DNA of 64,000 nucleotides. Source: Ariolimax columbianus (lineage: Eukaryota; Mollusca; Gastropoda; Stylommatophora; Arionidae). Shown one piece after another: positions 11,528 through 23,332 of the stretch (positions are counted from its first letter, which is position 1; each line of letters opens with the position of its first letter). Location of the stretch: the NCBI GenBank assembly GCA_036924085.1, contig JAVGWX010000019.1, forward strand, positions 3,498,141 through 3,562,140, given 5' to 3'. Position numbers and translations under genes: made by a program. Below the pieces are notes generated by a model. It made no database searches and had not been told where the DNA came from. It saw only the letters and a program-made list of their open reading frames with translations.

Positions 11528-12515
11528 CATGATACACACACACACTCACACACACACACACGCCGCACACATACCCACATACACACACACTCACACACAC
11601 ACGCCGCACACATACCCACATACTCACACACACACACTCGCACACATACACACACACCGCACACATACCCACATACTCACACACACACTCACACACACAC
11701 ACCGCACACACACACCGCATACACACACACACACACCGCACACACACACACACTCACAGACACACACCGCAAGACACACACACACACACACCGCACACAC
11801 ACACATACTCACACACACACACCGCACACATACCCACATACTCACACACACTCGCAAACACTCACACACACACCACACACATCCACACATACTCACACAC
11901 ACACCCCACACATACACACACATTCACACACATACACACACATCACACACACACACATATACACACATACACACACACTCACATACACACATACACACAC
12001 ACATCACACATACTCACATACACAGACACATACACACACAAACTCACACACACACACACATACATACACACACACAAACTCACACACACACACACACAAA
12101 CACTCGCACACAAAATGACACAGGCAGATACACACACACACACTCACACAGACACATACGCTAACTCACACAGACACATGGACACACACTTACACACACA
12201 CATACACAAACTCTCTCTCACACACACACACTCACACACACACACCCATACCCACTCACACACAGACTCACACACACACCCATACCCACTCACACACAGA
12301 CTCTCACACACACACACATACCCACTCACACACACACACCCATACCCACTCACACACAGACTCACACACACACACATACATACACTCACACTCACACACA
12401 CACACACTCACACTCACACACACACACACTCACACTCACACACACACATACTTACACACAGACTCACACACACACACATACATACACTCACACTCTCACA
12501 CACACACACTAATAC
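11528..12515. repeat. (CA)n-rich microsatellite, about 1 kb
   Basis: CACACA runs broken by recurring interrupters (ACATACCCACATACTCACAC, CGCCGCACAC, CAGACTCACA). Larger composite units repeat, for instance the CCCATACCCACTCACACACA block three times near 12.24-12.36 kb. Long His/Thr or Cys/Val frames are artefacts. Confidence 0.97.
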
Positions 12516-12544
12516 GCACACCTAATATCATCATGTAGCATGTC

Positions 12545-12900
12545 CTATACAGAACGTGGCTCTCCGAACATCTCATCTGTCGGACTCGATCTTTGGCCAG
12601 CTGTCTGTTACTGTCATCATCAAAAGCTTTTCAATGTCCTGTGTCCAGCTTCCACATGGTCTACCTCTGCTCTACCTTCCAGGTGTAATACCCTCTAGTA
12701 TTGATGTTCAAGGCCTTTGTAACACTTCACATGGCCAAAGTAATTTTGTTTCCTGAACGTCATGTATTTACTTGTATTCTACACCGAATTCTTTTAGGAT
12801 TTGTGTGCTTTTCTTTGTCGCTACCAAATGAATTTTGAGCCTTTTTCCGTAGCATTTGAGCTTGACAAATTCAATGTTTCTCTTTAGTTATTGTGAGGCT
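12545..12900 (-). mobile_element. Decayed LINE C-terminal tail
   Basis: On the minus strand, shifted frames read FRKQNYFGHVKCYKGLEH and then SRGRPCGSWTQDIEKLL. This is the K..YFGH..R..GLE...LEG...G.R.RGRP...W..DI tail of RTE-like LINE ORFs. The frame is broken by stops. Only the C-terminal end is recognisable. Confidence 0.6.
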
Positions 12901-12969
12901 GATCATGTCTCGTATCCGAATTTTGGCACTGGGAAGAGGTTTATGTTTGGCAAACTTCATTGCTGCTTT

Positions 12970-13345
12970 CCCATCATCTGGTTGGTCTTTCCTGAGACTG
13001 GTTGTAAGGTTGTTTGAGTTTGTCTCTCCATTTAGCCATATCATCTGGTTGGTCAGTCCTGCGATGTAAGGTTGTATGAGTTTGTCTCATCATTTGACCA
13101 TATCCTCTGGTTGATCATTCCTAAGATTGTAAGGTTGTATGAGTTTGTCTTTGTATTTTATGATATCTTCTGGATGGTCAGACTGGTTGTAATGTTGTCT
13201 GAGTTTGTCTCACAATTTGACCATAACTTTCGGCTAGCCAAACGGTTGTCTGAGTATGTTTGTCTATTTTACTCTATTCTCTGGCTGGTCAGTTCTGAGA
13301 CTGATTTTAAGGTTGTCTCAGCATGCTTCATCATTTTATCATATT
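12970..13345. repeat. 62-63-bp degenerate minisatellite
   Basis: About six diverged copies built around AAGGTTGT.TGAGTTTGTCT and ATCTGGTTGGTCAGTCCTGA; the AAGGTTGT anchor recurs at 13006, 13068 and 13131. It lies next to the LINE tail at 12.5-12.9 kb, but I could not show that it derives from it. Confidence 0.85.
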
Positions 13346-13454
13346 CTCTGCGGCACTGTTAATTTCAGCATAGGATTGAACTATAATATCTCTGTACACA
13401 TGAGATGTACAATAAATCTTGGTACCCATCTTATTCTTTGCCACTGGATTTTGT

Positions 13455-14490
13455 CCTTTAGTATTTTACTCTCTAGTAGCTTGTCTTCTAGTATCTTACC
13501 CTCTAGTATCGTGCCCTCTAGTATCTTGCCCTCTAGTATCTTGCCCTCTAGTAGCGTGTCTTCTAGTATCTTGCTCTCAAGTATCTTGTCCTCTAGTATC
13601 TTGCCCTCAAGTATCTTGCCCTCAAGTATCTTGCCCTCTAGTATCTTGCCCTCAAGCATCTTGCAATCTAGTATCTTGCCTTTAGTATCATGCCCTCTAG
13701 TATCTTGCCCTCTAGTATCTTGCCCTCTAGTATCTTGCCCCCTCGTATCTTGCCCTCTAGTATCTTGCCCTCTAGTATCTTGCCCTCTAGTATCTTGCCC
13801 TCTCGTATCTTGCCCTCAAGTATCTTGCCCTCTAGTATGTTGCACTCTCGTATCTTGCCCTCTAGTATCTTGCACTCTAGTATCTTGCCCTCTAGTATAT
13901 TGCCCTCTAGTATATTGCGCTCTAGTATCTTGCCCTCTAGTATACTGCCCTCTCGTATCTTGCCCTCTAGTATCTTGCCCTCTAGAATCTTGGCCTGTCG
14001 TATCCTGCCCTCTAGTATCTTGCCCTCTCATATCTTGCCCTCCAGTAACTTGCCCCCTAGTATCTTGCCCCTTAGTATCTTGCCCTCTCCTATCTTGCCC
14101 GCTCGTATCTTGCTCTCTACTATCTTGCCCTCTAAAATATTGCCCTCTAGTATCTTGCTCTCAAGTATCTTGCCCTCTAGTTTCTTGCCCTAAAGTAGCG
14201 TGCCCTCAAGTAGATTGCCCTCTCGTATCTTGCCCTCTAGTATCTTGCCTTCAATTATCTTGCCCTCTAGTATCTTGCCCTCTCGTATCTTGCCCTCAAG
14301 TATCTTGCCCTCTAGTATGTTGCCCTCTAGTATATTGCCCTCAAGTATCTTGCCCTCAAGTATCTTGCCCTCTAGTATCTTACCCTCTAGTATCTTGTCT
14401 TCAAGTATCTTGCCCTTTCGTATCTTGCCCTCTAGTATCTTGTCTTCTAGTATCTTGCCCTCAAGTATCCTGCCCTCTGTTATCTTCTAT
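13455..14490. repeat. 15-bp minisatellite, about 1 kb
   Basis: Nearly 70 copies of CTAGTATCTTGCCCT with CTCGTAT, TCAAGTAT and TGTCTT variants. The run of variants at 13.80-13.84 kb reappears exactly 480 bp later, a multiple of the unit. Because 15 is divisible by three, very long frames (up to 433 residues) stay open without encoding a gene. Confidence 0.97.
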
Positions 14491-14599
14491 AGAAGACTTC
14501 CGTGTATTCGCTTCTGTGTCATTTTCAATATATTTCTCCATGCGCATACCTCATTGAGGACATTATCATTAGATCTTCATTTTTTCAACGAATTCCTTC

Positions 14600-16530
14600 C
14601 ATTCTACTGAAGCACGACATTTCAAACGGTTTTCCCATTCATTTTTTTGCTTGGAATAAGTTCATGTTCCAGTCCCATACAGTACAATCTGTTATATGGT
14701 TAGCGATTATTTTCTTCTCTAGTTCTATCCCGATATTCTTTGAAGTTAACAATTGATGTTTTTCATTGCAGGCCTTTTTTATCCATGTAATTGTTGTCTT
14801 AATTTCCGTTTTACTGCGGGCACCTTCTGTGATGGTTTCCCCTAAATGTGTAAACGGTTGTGCTTGTTCGATTATTGCTCCATTGATTATCATATTTATT
14901 TGCCTATGCTGTTTGGCTATTAACATAGTCTTTGTCTACAATGTATTTATGTTAATGTCAAATTCTTTGGATGAACATTTAATTTGTTCAAATAGTCTTT
15001 GCAAAGATGTTACTGGTCCTCTAACTATTGCTTGTTCATCGGCAAATTTGAATGCATCAACTGTTATACCATTCACTTTGGCAGCCCTAATAACTCAGAA
15101 CAATTTATGTCCACCATCTTCTCAAAATACCAGTATGCATTAAATAGACTGGATGAAAGAAAGCTTGCCCTGTTGCAACATCTGACAACAATTTGCTACA
15201 GTGGACTCGATCAAAGACAATCTTGTTGTCAATAAAGCCTATAAACAGTGGCTGTCCTTAATCAATCAGTTTGTCTGCAAGACATCACAAATATCAAATG
15301 GTGTCCCGTGTTCTTCTGGCTTTGTGAAATTCAAACCGGTTTATCGTGCAGTACCATCTCTATTTGGCCACTGAGATCTCCTTCATTATCGTCAGTATCA
15401 TTTTAGTAGCATGTGCTAATAATCTTATCTGTTGGAATTGAACGCATGTTATTGAATTACATTTTTTTGGTCCAATAAATGATTATAAAAGTTGAGTTGG
15501 CCATATTCTAATTCTGTAAATATCACTAACATGATTAAAACGTGAATTGTGTTAAGTCACCCCCCCCGCCTTTTCTCCGCTGTGTTTCGTAGTTCATCTA
15601 TCCCTGGTGATTTATTTTTTTGAATATAATAAGATGCCTTATAAGATTCTTCTCTGGTCACGCATAGTCTCTATCATAAAATGTATGTCACTTAAGAGAT
15701 CGCTGGCCTGATATAGACTCCCCACTCTCAAACTTTCTTCCTGCTCAAGATGTATGTGTCGGACTGAATGGTGTAAATATCACAGTCAAGCTGTAAACTA
15801 GTGACACAACTCATTCCTTTTTCTGGACCACACCCTGCTACTTGCAATGCCTTGTTCAGGACTTTTAAGAGGGAGATTCACAACGAAAGCTGAACAAGAA
15901 AACGAATGCAGTTTCTTAACATTTTCTGTCCATATTTATATTTGTCTCCACGAGTCTGTTATTGGTTTCCCATTCTAATCAATATTCGTCCGTGGTTGTA
16001 TTTGCATATGTTTACTAAATGTTTGTTTTACCTTCTTTTGTACTTGTTCAAAATGTTCAATACTTTCAGTTTCCTCGCATTGCTCTATCTGCGATTTATT
16101 CGCACCATCTTTCACTCTCAATGGAATTCATTCTAAATACTCTTACACTCAGAAAAGCCTTGCTCAGTATTGCTTATCATCCCTTTACATTTATTCTCAC
16201 TTGTGAGTTGCATTCAAGTTTTTGCCAATGGTTTCTTTGTTCTGCTCTCTTCTTTCCCAATGTTATCTCTGCTGATTCCTTTGTTTTATGCCTCTGTTAG
16301 TTTATGTCTTCAGTGACTGGTTTTTCTTCCATCATTCACTGAGTTTTGAAACTCAACTCTTTTTTTCCAACTTGTATAAAGCACTTACATTTCACGTTGC
16401 CAGTTATTTGTGATTTGTATGGCTTCTGACATCTGAGTTGAACTTTTATAATATTTAAGCAATGATCAGTACCGGTTTCCGTTCGATCAGTATCATATTC
16501 CGTGGGATCAGTATCAGATGCCATTCCCAG
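14600..16530 (-). mobile_element. RTE-like LINE remnant
   Basis: Minus-strand fragments in the right order: near 15.6 kb KNKSPGIDEL (RT motif with PG.D), near 15.2 kb FIDNKIVFDRV (motif A region), near 15.04 kb VDAFKFADEQAIV where YADD is expected, then FTHLGETITEG and KKACNEKHQLLTSKNIG (thumb region) to about 14640. Frames are broken and the catalytic Y/FADD reads FADE. Upstream at 16.34-16.53 kb, TDHCLNIIKVQLR loosely resembles the SDH...K..L end of the endonuclease, so the remnant may extend to there; that part is tentative. The stretch from 15.65 to 16.3 kb shows nothing else. Confidence 0.72.
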
Positions 16531-16670
16531 GTAAGCACATTGAGATGTTTTTTTTTAACTTGGGTTCGTAATATTTATATTGTTTTCAACATTATGAATT
16601 CTATTTCATATCTAGCAGATTCCCTTGACTTTTTGTTGTTGCTTACTATATCTACAAATATATATATATA

Positions 16671-17289
16671 CGAAGCGTGTTCAAATGAAACCGGATCCAA
16701 CTGCAACAAGTGCCCATACATACGATGCGCATGATGACGTCTTTTCTGGTGTAAATAGCACATACCAACCGTCAAGTTTGCAAAATTATAGTATTCTCCT
16801 ACTCATAGTTTCCTCAGCAGACGGTTGAAAACATTTTGGGTGTGATAATGAATTCGTCCAGTTGATCAGCAATGTTTAAAGAAAGACGTGACATGACAAA
16901 AAGATCTTAAGAGACCAGGTCAGGCTCATGTTATTGAATTATCTCACGTCTATCTTTAAACATCGTTGTCTAGTTCTTCACTGTTGTCTTCGACACACTT
17001 TTGTCACCATAAACTGCCTGCATTCTGCGATGAATGTCAACGATGAATGCCGGCATCCTTCAGATGTTAGAAAACGATTCACCGCTCGCTGATCAACTCT
17101 AGACGGATTCCGTATCATAGCCTCCATATTTTGAACGGTCTGCTGAGAAAAGTATGAGTCGGGGGATAATGAAATGTTGCAAACTTGACAGTTGATATGT
17201 GCTGTTTACATCAGAAGGGACCTCATCATGTGCATCGAACGTATGTTCACTTGTTGCAGTTAGGTCCGGTTTCATTTGAACACGCCTCT
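16671..17289. mobile_element. Fold-back mariner: two inverted 5' ends
   Basis: Both ends read GCGTGTTCAAATGAAACCGG inward, and the identity continues for about 155 bp on each side with modest divergence. A TA lies at each outer boundary (16669-16670 and 17290-17291). On the minus strand the right arm encodes IHRRMQAVYGDKSVSKTTVK, the mariner N-terminal helix-turn-helix, with nearby frameshifts and a stop. The left arm repeats the same order but skips from GTTGATCAGC directly to ATGTTTAAAGA, a deletion of roughly 140 bp. So this is an inverted dimer of a mariner 5' end, not a normal element, and it contains no catalytic domain. Confidence 0.8.
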
Positions 17290-17539
17290 TACATTAAATG
17301 ACTGAACAATTTAATTTACCTTCATTACTATTGCAGTTTCGTTTGGCCTATTTTCACCAAATCAATCAATATAATATTCCGCTGTTCTGGCTACATTTAA
17401 CTCTAGTATGTCGGCTTCTCCTGACCATCGCCGTGCTAATGGCCATTATTGTAAATCCACGTCAGTCAATATCTGGTTCAGGTTTCTCTCTACTTGCCCA
17501 ACCCTCTCAACCTTACAACTTCTAATTGATTGACAGGCA

Positions 17540-18000
17540 GAAACAATCTCTGCCCTGATTGATGATCCTTCATAGGACGAGATCATAGATCACAGTCTCT
17601 GACACAGTTAGCATTCTTATAAAGGAGGGTGTTGCTGTGTATGTCCCTGCTGAACTCAGCAACGGGCCTTTGCCGCTCTCCTGTAGTACCTTACGTAATG
17701 TTCCTTTCCCTGACACGACATCCGACATCGTGTTTCGAGTGGTCGGCCAAGTCGATTGATATGTCATTCCCCTCAAAATGTTGACCACGTTGCCACCTTT
17801 CATAAAGTTTCACTAGATCATCATGTGGTAAAGGTATTGTATTGTTCCACAGTCGCATGTCTCATCATCCATGTACCCCTATGCCCTTGACTCCTTCCAG
17901 AATCGTGATAGACCAGTTCCAAGTTCATTTAATGACTTCCATGTTGTGAAAGGTAAGTGTTGTCCAGGTCCAGCTTTAGCACACATCTCGGTCAAGGTTC
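17540..18000 (-). mobile_element. Possible LINE C-terminal zinc-knuckle fragment
   Basis: One minus-strand frame reads GYMDDETCDCGTIQYLYHMM, resembling the ...D.T.C.CG....HLL... Cys/His tail of LINE ORFs. Surrounding frames are broken and the next expected Cys is missing. The rest of 17.3-18.2 kb shows nothing recognisable. Confidence 0.4.
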
Positions 18001-18244
18001 CTCTGTCAGTTCAACTCATTTTTCAATGCAACGTTTTCTGAGACGACTATTCTGTATGAAGTGTGTTCATTGAATGAACATTCGGCTAAATTTCCATCTT
18101 GTGCACTGTACCTGGTGTGTGTAGTCGTTTACCTGTTTCCTTCTTTCGAATTCTGAGGAGACATTTTTTCGTATTATTTTGGTAGCGAAATGATTGGACG
18201 ACTCAAAGATCATTTCCAAAAGCGCCTGATTGTTGTGTTTATTA

Positions 18245-19055
18245 CAATCTACTTGGAGGCTCATTGTGTGCGCCCCCCTACTTGGAGGCTCATCATGTAC
18301 GCACCACCCCCCTACTTGGAGGCTCATTATGTGCGCCCCCCTACTTGGAGGCTCATCATGTACGCCCCACGCCCCTACTTGGAGGCTCATTGTGTGCGCC
18401 CCCTACTTGGAGGCTCATCATGTACGCCCCGTACCCCTACTTGGAGGCTCATTATGTGCGCCCCCTACTTGGAAGCTCATTATGTGCGCCCTGCGGCCCT
18501 ACTTGGAGGCTCATTATGTGCGTCCCCTACTTTGAGGCTCATTATGTGCGTCCCCCGCCCCTACTTGGAGGCTCATTATGTGCGTCCCCCACCTCTACTT
18601 GGACGCACATTATGTGCGTCCCCCGTCCTTACTTGGATGCTCATTATGTGCGTCCCCGGCCCCTACTTGGAGGCTCATTATGTGCGTCCCCCACCTCTAC
18701 TTGGACGCATATTATGTGCGTCCCCCGCCCCTACTAGGAGGCTCATTATGTGCGTCCCCCGCCCCTACTTGGAGGCTCATTATGTGCGTCCCCCGCCCCT
18801 ACTTGGAGGCTCATTATGTGCGTCCCCCGCTCCTACTTGGAGGCTCATTATGTGCGTCCCCCGCCCCTACTTGGAGGCACATTATGTGCGTCTCCCGCCC
18901 CTACTTGGAGGCTCATTATGTGCGTCCCCCGCCCCTACTTGGAGGCTCATTATGTGCGTCTCCCGCCCTTACTCGGAGGCTCATTATGTGGCGCCCCGGG
19001 TCCTAGATGGATACTCATTATGTGCGCCCCTACCCCCCCCCCCCCCCCCCCCCCC
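18245..19055. repeat. 34-bp GC-rich minisatellite
   Basis: About 24 copies with core CTACTTGGAGGCTCATTATG and a C-rich, length-variable linker (TGCGTCCCCCGCCC). Left-hand units carry CATCATGTACGC or CATTGTGTGCGC variants. The array ends in a C homopolymer of about 20 bp at 19.03-19.06 kb. Confidence 0.97.
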
Positions 19056-19059
19056 ATTC

Positions 19060-19740
19060 AGCTCACATCATATTCTCAACTTTAATGGAAATGGTCATTC
19101 ATTCTTTCTACAAACTATTGTGTTGGTGGAAATTCTACCTCACGGTAGAAGAGGAGCGACTAAGTAAAGGAAATTCTGCTTTATCCTTTGTATAACTTGT
19201 TCGGCCATTTTGTGTGTGTTAAACACGACTGTATTAATCTATCTTTTTACAAACAACAACAAGAACAAACACTGCAGCAGTTGTCATGGTAATGAGAGCG
19301 TGGCATGCCAGATAATTAATATAAAGATGAAATGGTATAATTGCATTGCCAATTTCCAAATGACAACAACAGTAATTTACATATAATTTGTTGGGTTACT
19401 ATACAGTTTTTGTGACGTGTGATGGAACAGTCTGATAGAAACAATATAAGACACACACAAAATGGTGTTTTACAATAAATTAAGAGACAAATGCAGAGTG
19501 GTGAAGTCAGTTCGGATGTTGGAATTCAGAAGGGGATACACGATGTGTACAAAGATTTTATTAACGGAACTTCCATCAATGGGCCTTTCTACGATCGGTG
19601 CTTGTTGCACATTTATGTCGCTTTAAAAAAATGAGTTCGTGTACATAGCAAAATACCAGCGTGACCTTGCCGTATTTGACATTCATTGAAATATCTAGTT
19701 ACATTACTTAGCCTGCTAAGGGGGTAATAGTCTGCTGAAT
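19060..19740. other. AT-rich unassigned sequence
   Basis: No gene, repeat array or mobile-element signature recognised. Confidence 0.5.
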
Positions 19741-19991
19741 GGCCCCCTTACGCCATGAAGACTTTCAGACGACTCTTGGATTATTAATTCACCTTCGTGC
19801 GACGTTTTTGTCATAAATTTATATTCATGCAACCAATTGGTAATTAATTTACATGTATGCGGTACTTAGGATATTCATTTGCCTTCTTGGGTTTTTAATT
19901 TACATTCATGAGTCCCTTGTGTTATTAATTAGGCGTTATGCGATCTTTGAGTAATTCAATTACCTTTAGATTCACCTAAATGCAATATTTG

Positions 19992-20237
19992 GTGTTGTTT
20001 GGGTTCGCCTTTTTTCTCTATTCCCCAATGCGGTGTGCGTTGCACTGTGGTTTTTATTTTGCCCCTGTCGGCCCAGTGCATCCGACTTCAGCATGCATTT
20101 TATGTAATGGTCTGCTTCCTCCTGCATTTTCTATGGGTTTGCTTCCCCGGGGTATCGGCTGGTGCTGTGATGGGGATCGAACCCAGTGCCTTCGGTTTGC
20201 GAGCCATGGCACTTTACAACTAGCCCATGCCGTCCCC
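19992..20237 (-). mobile_element. tRNA-derived SINE with target duplication
   Basis: Read on the minus strand it begins GGGGACGGCATGGGCTAGTT, with a polymerase III A-box-like TGGGCTAGTTG, and then a B-box GGGTTCGATCCCC, as in a tRNA gene. A non-tRNA body of about 165 bp follows. It is flanked by AAATGCAATATTTG (19978-19991) and AAATGCAACATTTG (20238-20251), a 14-bp duplication with one mismatch. The flank is itself an old repeat, so a chance match is not fully excluded. Part of the body recurs at 37.41-37.46 kb. Confidence 0.8.
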
Positions 20238-20275
20238 AAATGCAACATTTGAGTTATTAATCAAAGGAACGGATA

Positions 20276-20560
20276 AACTAGACTATACCGAGTTTTTTTT
20301 CTCCAAATACAACTACCTACAAGAACAAGAGGGCATCGCTATAAATTAACTAAAGAAAAGTCCAGATTTGATATTAGGAAATTCATTAGTTATATAGTGG
20401 TGAAAGATTGGAATGCATTGTCACAGAAAATAGTGGAGGCACGGACAGTTAATGCATTTAAGAATAGATTGGATGCACATAACTTTTAGAGCAACGAAAT
20501 GTAAATGAAACTGGTTGTTTACAGACTCGGCTTGGTCTTCTAAAGCAGTACAAAATGTTA
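20276..20560 (+). mobile_element. LINE 3' end (CR1/L2-like C-terminus)
   Basis: The plus strand reads RGHRYKLTKEKSRFDIRKF, then VVKDWNALSQKIVEARTV and NAFKNRLD, ending in a stop. This RGH..KL.K..SR.D.RK.F...V...WN.LP..VV.A.SVN.FKNRLD pattern is the C-terminus of CR1/L2-like reverse transcriptases. Only the last 60-odd codons are present, as expected for a 5'-truncated insertion. Confidence 0.72.
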
Positions 20561-20889
20561 AGTTAATTTACCTTTAAATTTACCTTCTTGCAACATTTGA
20601 GTTATTAATTTATCTTCATGCGACCCTTAAGTTATCAACTTACCTTCAGTCGTCTCTTATTCTATGAACGTCATCGTTCTGACGTCGTATCATTAACTCC
20701 GCTTCGTACTGCACTGGTGCTTTTTACTTGGGGTCAAACGGCTTTTCAATCATTAACATGTCCTCATACGACCTTTGAACCATTTACATGTCCTAATACG
20801 ACCTTTGAACCATTACCATGTCGTCGTATCACTTTTGGACCATTAACATTGAGTCATACAACATCCAACCTCATGTGACCGTACGACAA

Positions 20890-21320
20890 CTCATGTGTGG
20901 CCATGCCGTCCTTAGTGTAGATTCAGTTTGAGAGCCGTTCTGTAGGCTAGTAACTCAACGAACATCAGTATTACCCAAATAAGGGTAGTGTACTCTAAGC
21001 TGCCTATTTTTTAGATTTGGAACCGCGGATAAAGCGGGAGAGGAATTGATCAGAGTTGAAGACCTCTTAATTGATTAAAGAGCAAAAGAACCACAGATTA
21101 TCCTCTAAGACGCAGACGAAATTTTAGTCTGAAATGTCAGCTATTGAAACAACGTAATAAGCTGTCTGACAAATAGGAACTGACACAGTGGCCATAAGCA
21201 GGAAGAGATGGAACAAAGCCATGTTCAGGAAGTATGTCACATTCTAGTACAGTTTTGGTGGCTGGTAGCTTTGTGTTTAGTCTCTTTGTGTATTGTCTGG
21301 TAGGTGGAGAAAGAAATAGA
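20890..21320. other. Unassigned sequence
   Basis: Low-copy-looking sequence between the 20-kb array and the GA tract. Nothing recognised. Confidence 0.5.
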
Positions 21321-21322
21321 GA

Positions 21323-21329
<7 letters not shown>

Positions 21330-21381
<52 letters not shown>

Positions 21382-21620
21382 GACAGAGTTGAACGCACCA
21401 CAAAGATACTGAAATAGGGTATATACATAACAATTCGCGTGCATAGAGAGACATAAACATAGAATGATTGTCAAAGAGAGAGAGAGAAACAGAGATGCCC
21501 CGACAAACACAAACAAAGAGAGATGCAGAGACATAATGCACTCACACACAAACATAGAAAGACACACACACACACACACACACAAAGAAACAAAGAGACA
21601 CAGAGAGGCAGACACAGAGA
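21330..21620. repeat. (GA)n and (CA)n microsatellites
   Basis: A pure GA tract at about 21330-21376, then AGAGAGAGAAACAGAGA-type sequence, then a CA tract near 21556-21585. Confidence 0.95.
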
Positions 21621-21639
21621 TACATTGTTCTAGACGCAC

Positions 21640-22890
21640 AACTTATTTGTCTGGATGGTAGATATGTCAGCTCCCTAGGCTTGTGAGCTTATTCGATATT
21701 GTAGCAGCGCTAGCTTGCTGACACACCGTAGAAGATGACGAAACGAGTCTGCACTATCTACATTTCCTCCAAATCAAACAAATTCAAGTAATACTATTCA
21801 AATAAAAACAAAAGAACAAATTATTTAATGCTACCAACTATACATTTCTAACACATTAAATTCTTTTACACGCTTGCTAAAACACTCCTACAGCTTGATT
21901 AACGAACCGTAAGTGGAATGTCACAGAATGGATGATTCGTGTTTATTCTTAAACCCAGGTGATTCGTCCGTGGGGCTGTTCTCTTCATCCACGGTGTCTC
22001 GAAGTGATCGTTGAAGAGCTGGATCGCTGTGATAGTAAAACATATCTCTATCTAGTGATTAGATTTCTGAAGAGAACTTTTGCTAAACACTTGACTTGAA
22101 ATATTTTTATATATAGAAGTGACTAGATTTCCGGAGAGGACTTCTGCTAGACGCTTGCAGAAGCTGTTATGAAGATGGCTACTTCATGTGGTTCCCTCGT
22201 GGCGCACTTGTATATCTATTGAAAACACTTTTACTATTCGAAACAGAATATTCTGCATCACTATTTAAATCACTAATTATCCGGTCTTGTTAGGCTACTG
22301 GACATCTGTACTTGAACTAACGTGGTCTGGTTAAAGGTTCATCACTTATTTATCTCTGCCAGTATATCGCTGACCGAGTCCAGCAGCTACCCTCAACTGC
22401 TATCTCAAAACTGTTTTCAAGATTAAGTAATTACCTGACTCCTTATATTCACTGCTTTTGTCAGATCAAACGGTCCGCTAACGACGCGGGTATTCTGATC
22501 TCGTAACTAGGTTTTTCTCCCCGAGATTTAAAAATCTATTAATAGCATGTCCGGTTTAATCGTTACTACTGATCACGCCGTAATAGGCGTCTAGGCGTTA
22601 CGTAAAAACACGTCAGTTAACACCTGCGTAGCTTTGCAAACAACGCTATGCATTCCAGACATTCCTTTGCCAGGATTTGAGTAAATCTGCGCGGACTCTG
22701 TATTTAGTTCAGTTTTATAAGAAAATGAATGGCTACTGACTATCAATACTTTATTCCCAACCCCTCTAACTTAAACAGGTCTAAAGTCATACCTGTAATA
22801 AACCTACACAGCTAAGATATGTTACGATATTATTGCTCGTTAAGTTCTGGGTTTTTATCATTGGTAGGGCTCAACTCCGTATGGGACGTC
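21640..22890. other. Unassigned AT-rich region
   Basis: No coding or element signature. A partial direct duplication of about 65 bp (TAGATTTC.GAAGAGAACTT-type) lies at 22.05-22.16 kb. Confidence 0.5.
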
Positions 22891-22899
22891 GGTGCGATG

Positions 22900-23090
22900 C
22901 CCAACTTATATGTTAGCTCTCACAGTTTTCAGCTCACATGTTAGCTCGCGCACGGGCTTAACAGACATCTTAGCTCGCACATGGGTTCAACTCATCAGTA
23001 AGCTCTCACACGTATTTAACTCACATGTTAGCTCCACGGGTTTAACAGACATGTTAGCTCTCATACGGGTTGAACTTACATTTCAGTTGT
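22900..23090. repeat. ~30-bp degenerate minisatellite
   Basis: About six loose copies of a unit containing CTCACATGTTAGCTC and ACGGGTTTAAC. Confidence 0.8.
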
Positions 23091-23159
23091 TGTTGTCGGT
23101 ATGCCCTATTGTGGCTGGTAAAAGTGAAACGGAAACTGATGCCGGACTGTCATTATGAG

Positions 23160-23300
23160 AAGGCTGACACCGTCTCTGTTCTTGTCGCATTCAGAGAAGG
23201 CTTATACCATGTCTCTGTTCTTGTTGCATTCAGAGAAGGCTAACATCTTGTCTCTGTTCTTGTTGCATTCAGAGAAGGCCGTCATTCTCTGTCTCTCTTC
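23160..23300. repeat. ~42-bp tandem repeat
   Basis: Three copies of a unit containing TGTCTCTGTTCTTGTTGCAT and TCAGAGAAGGCT. Confidence 0.9.
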
Positions 23301-23332
23301 TTGTCCTCCTTGCATCCCTTGTCTTAAAATTA

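Larger units (their letters stand above)
19745..20890. repeat. Old degenerate ~30-bp minisatellite, split by insertions
   Basis: Loose units built on TTATTAATTTACCTTCATGC and GACCTTTGAG occur at 19.75-19.99, 20.24-20.28 and 20.57-20.88 kb. The gaps are filled by a SINE (19992-20237) and a LINE 3' end (about 20276-20560), so the array predates both. Confidence 0.75.

Noticed and set aside
11436..12525. His/Thr-rich 242-codon frame
   Set aside because: Translation of a CA microsatellite.
13256..14557. 433-codon frame resembling a Ser/Pro or Cys-rich protein
   Set aside because: Encoded by the 15-bp array; several overlapping frames on both strands are equally open.
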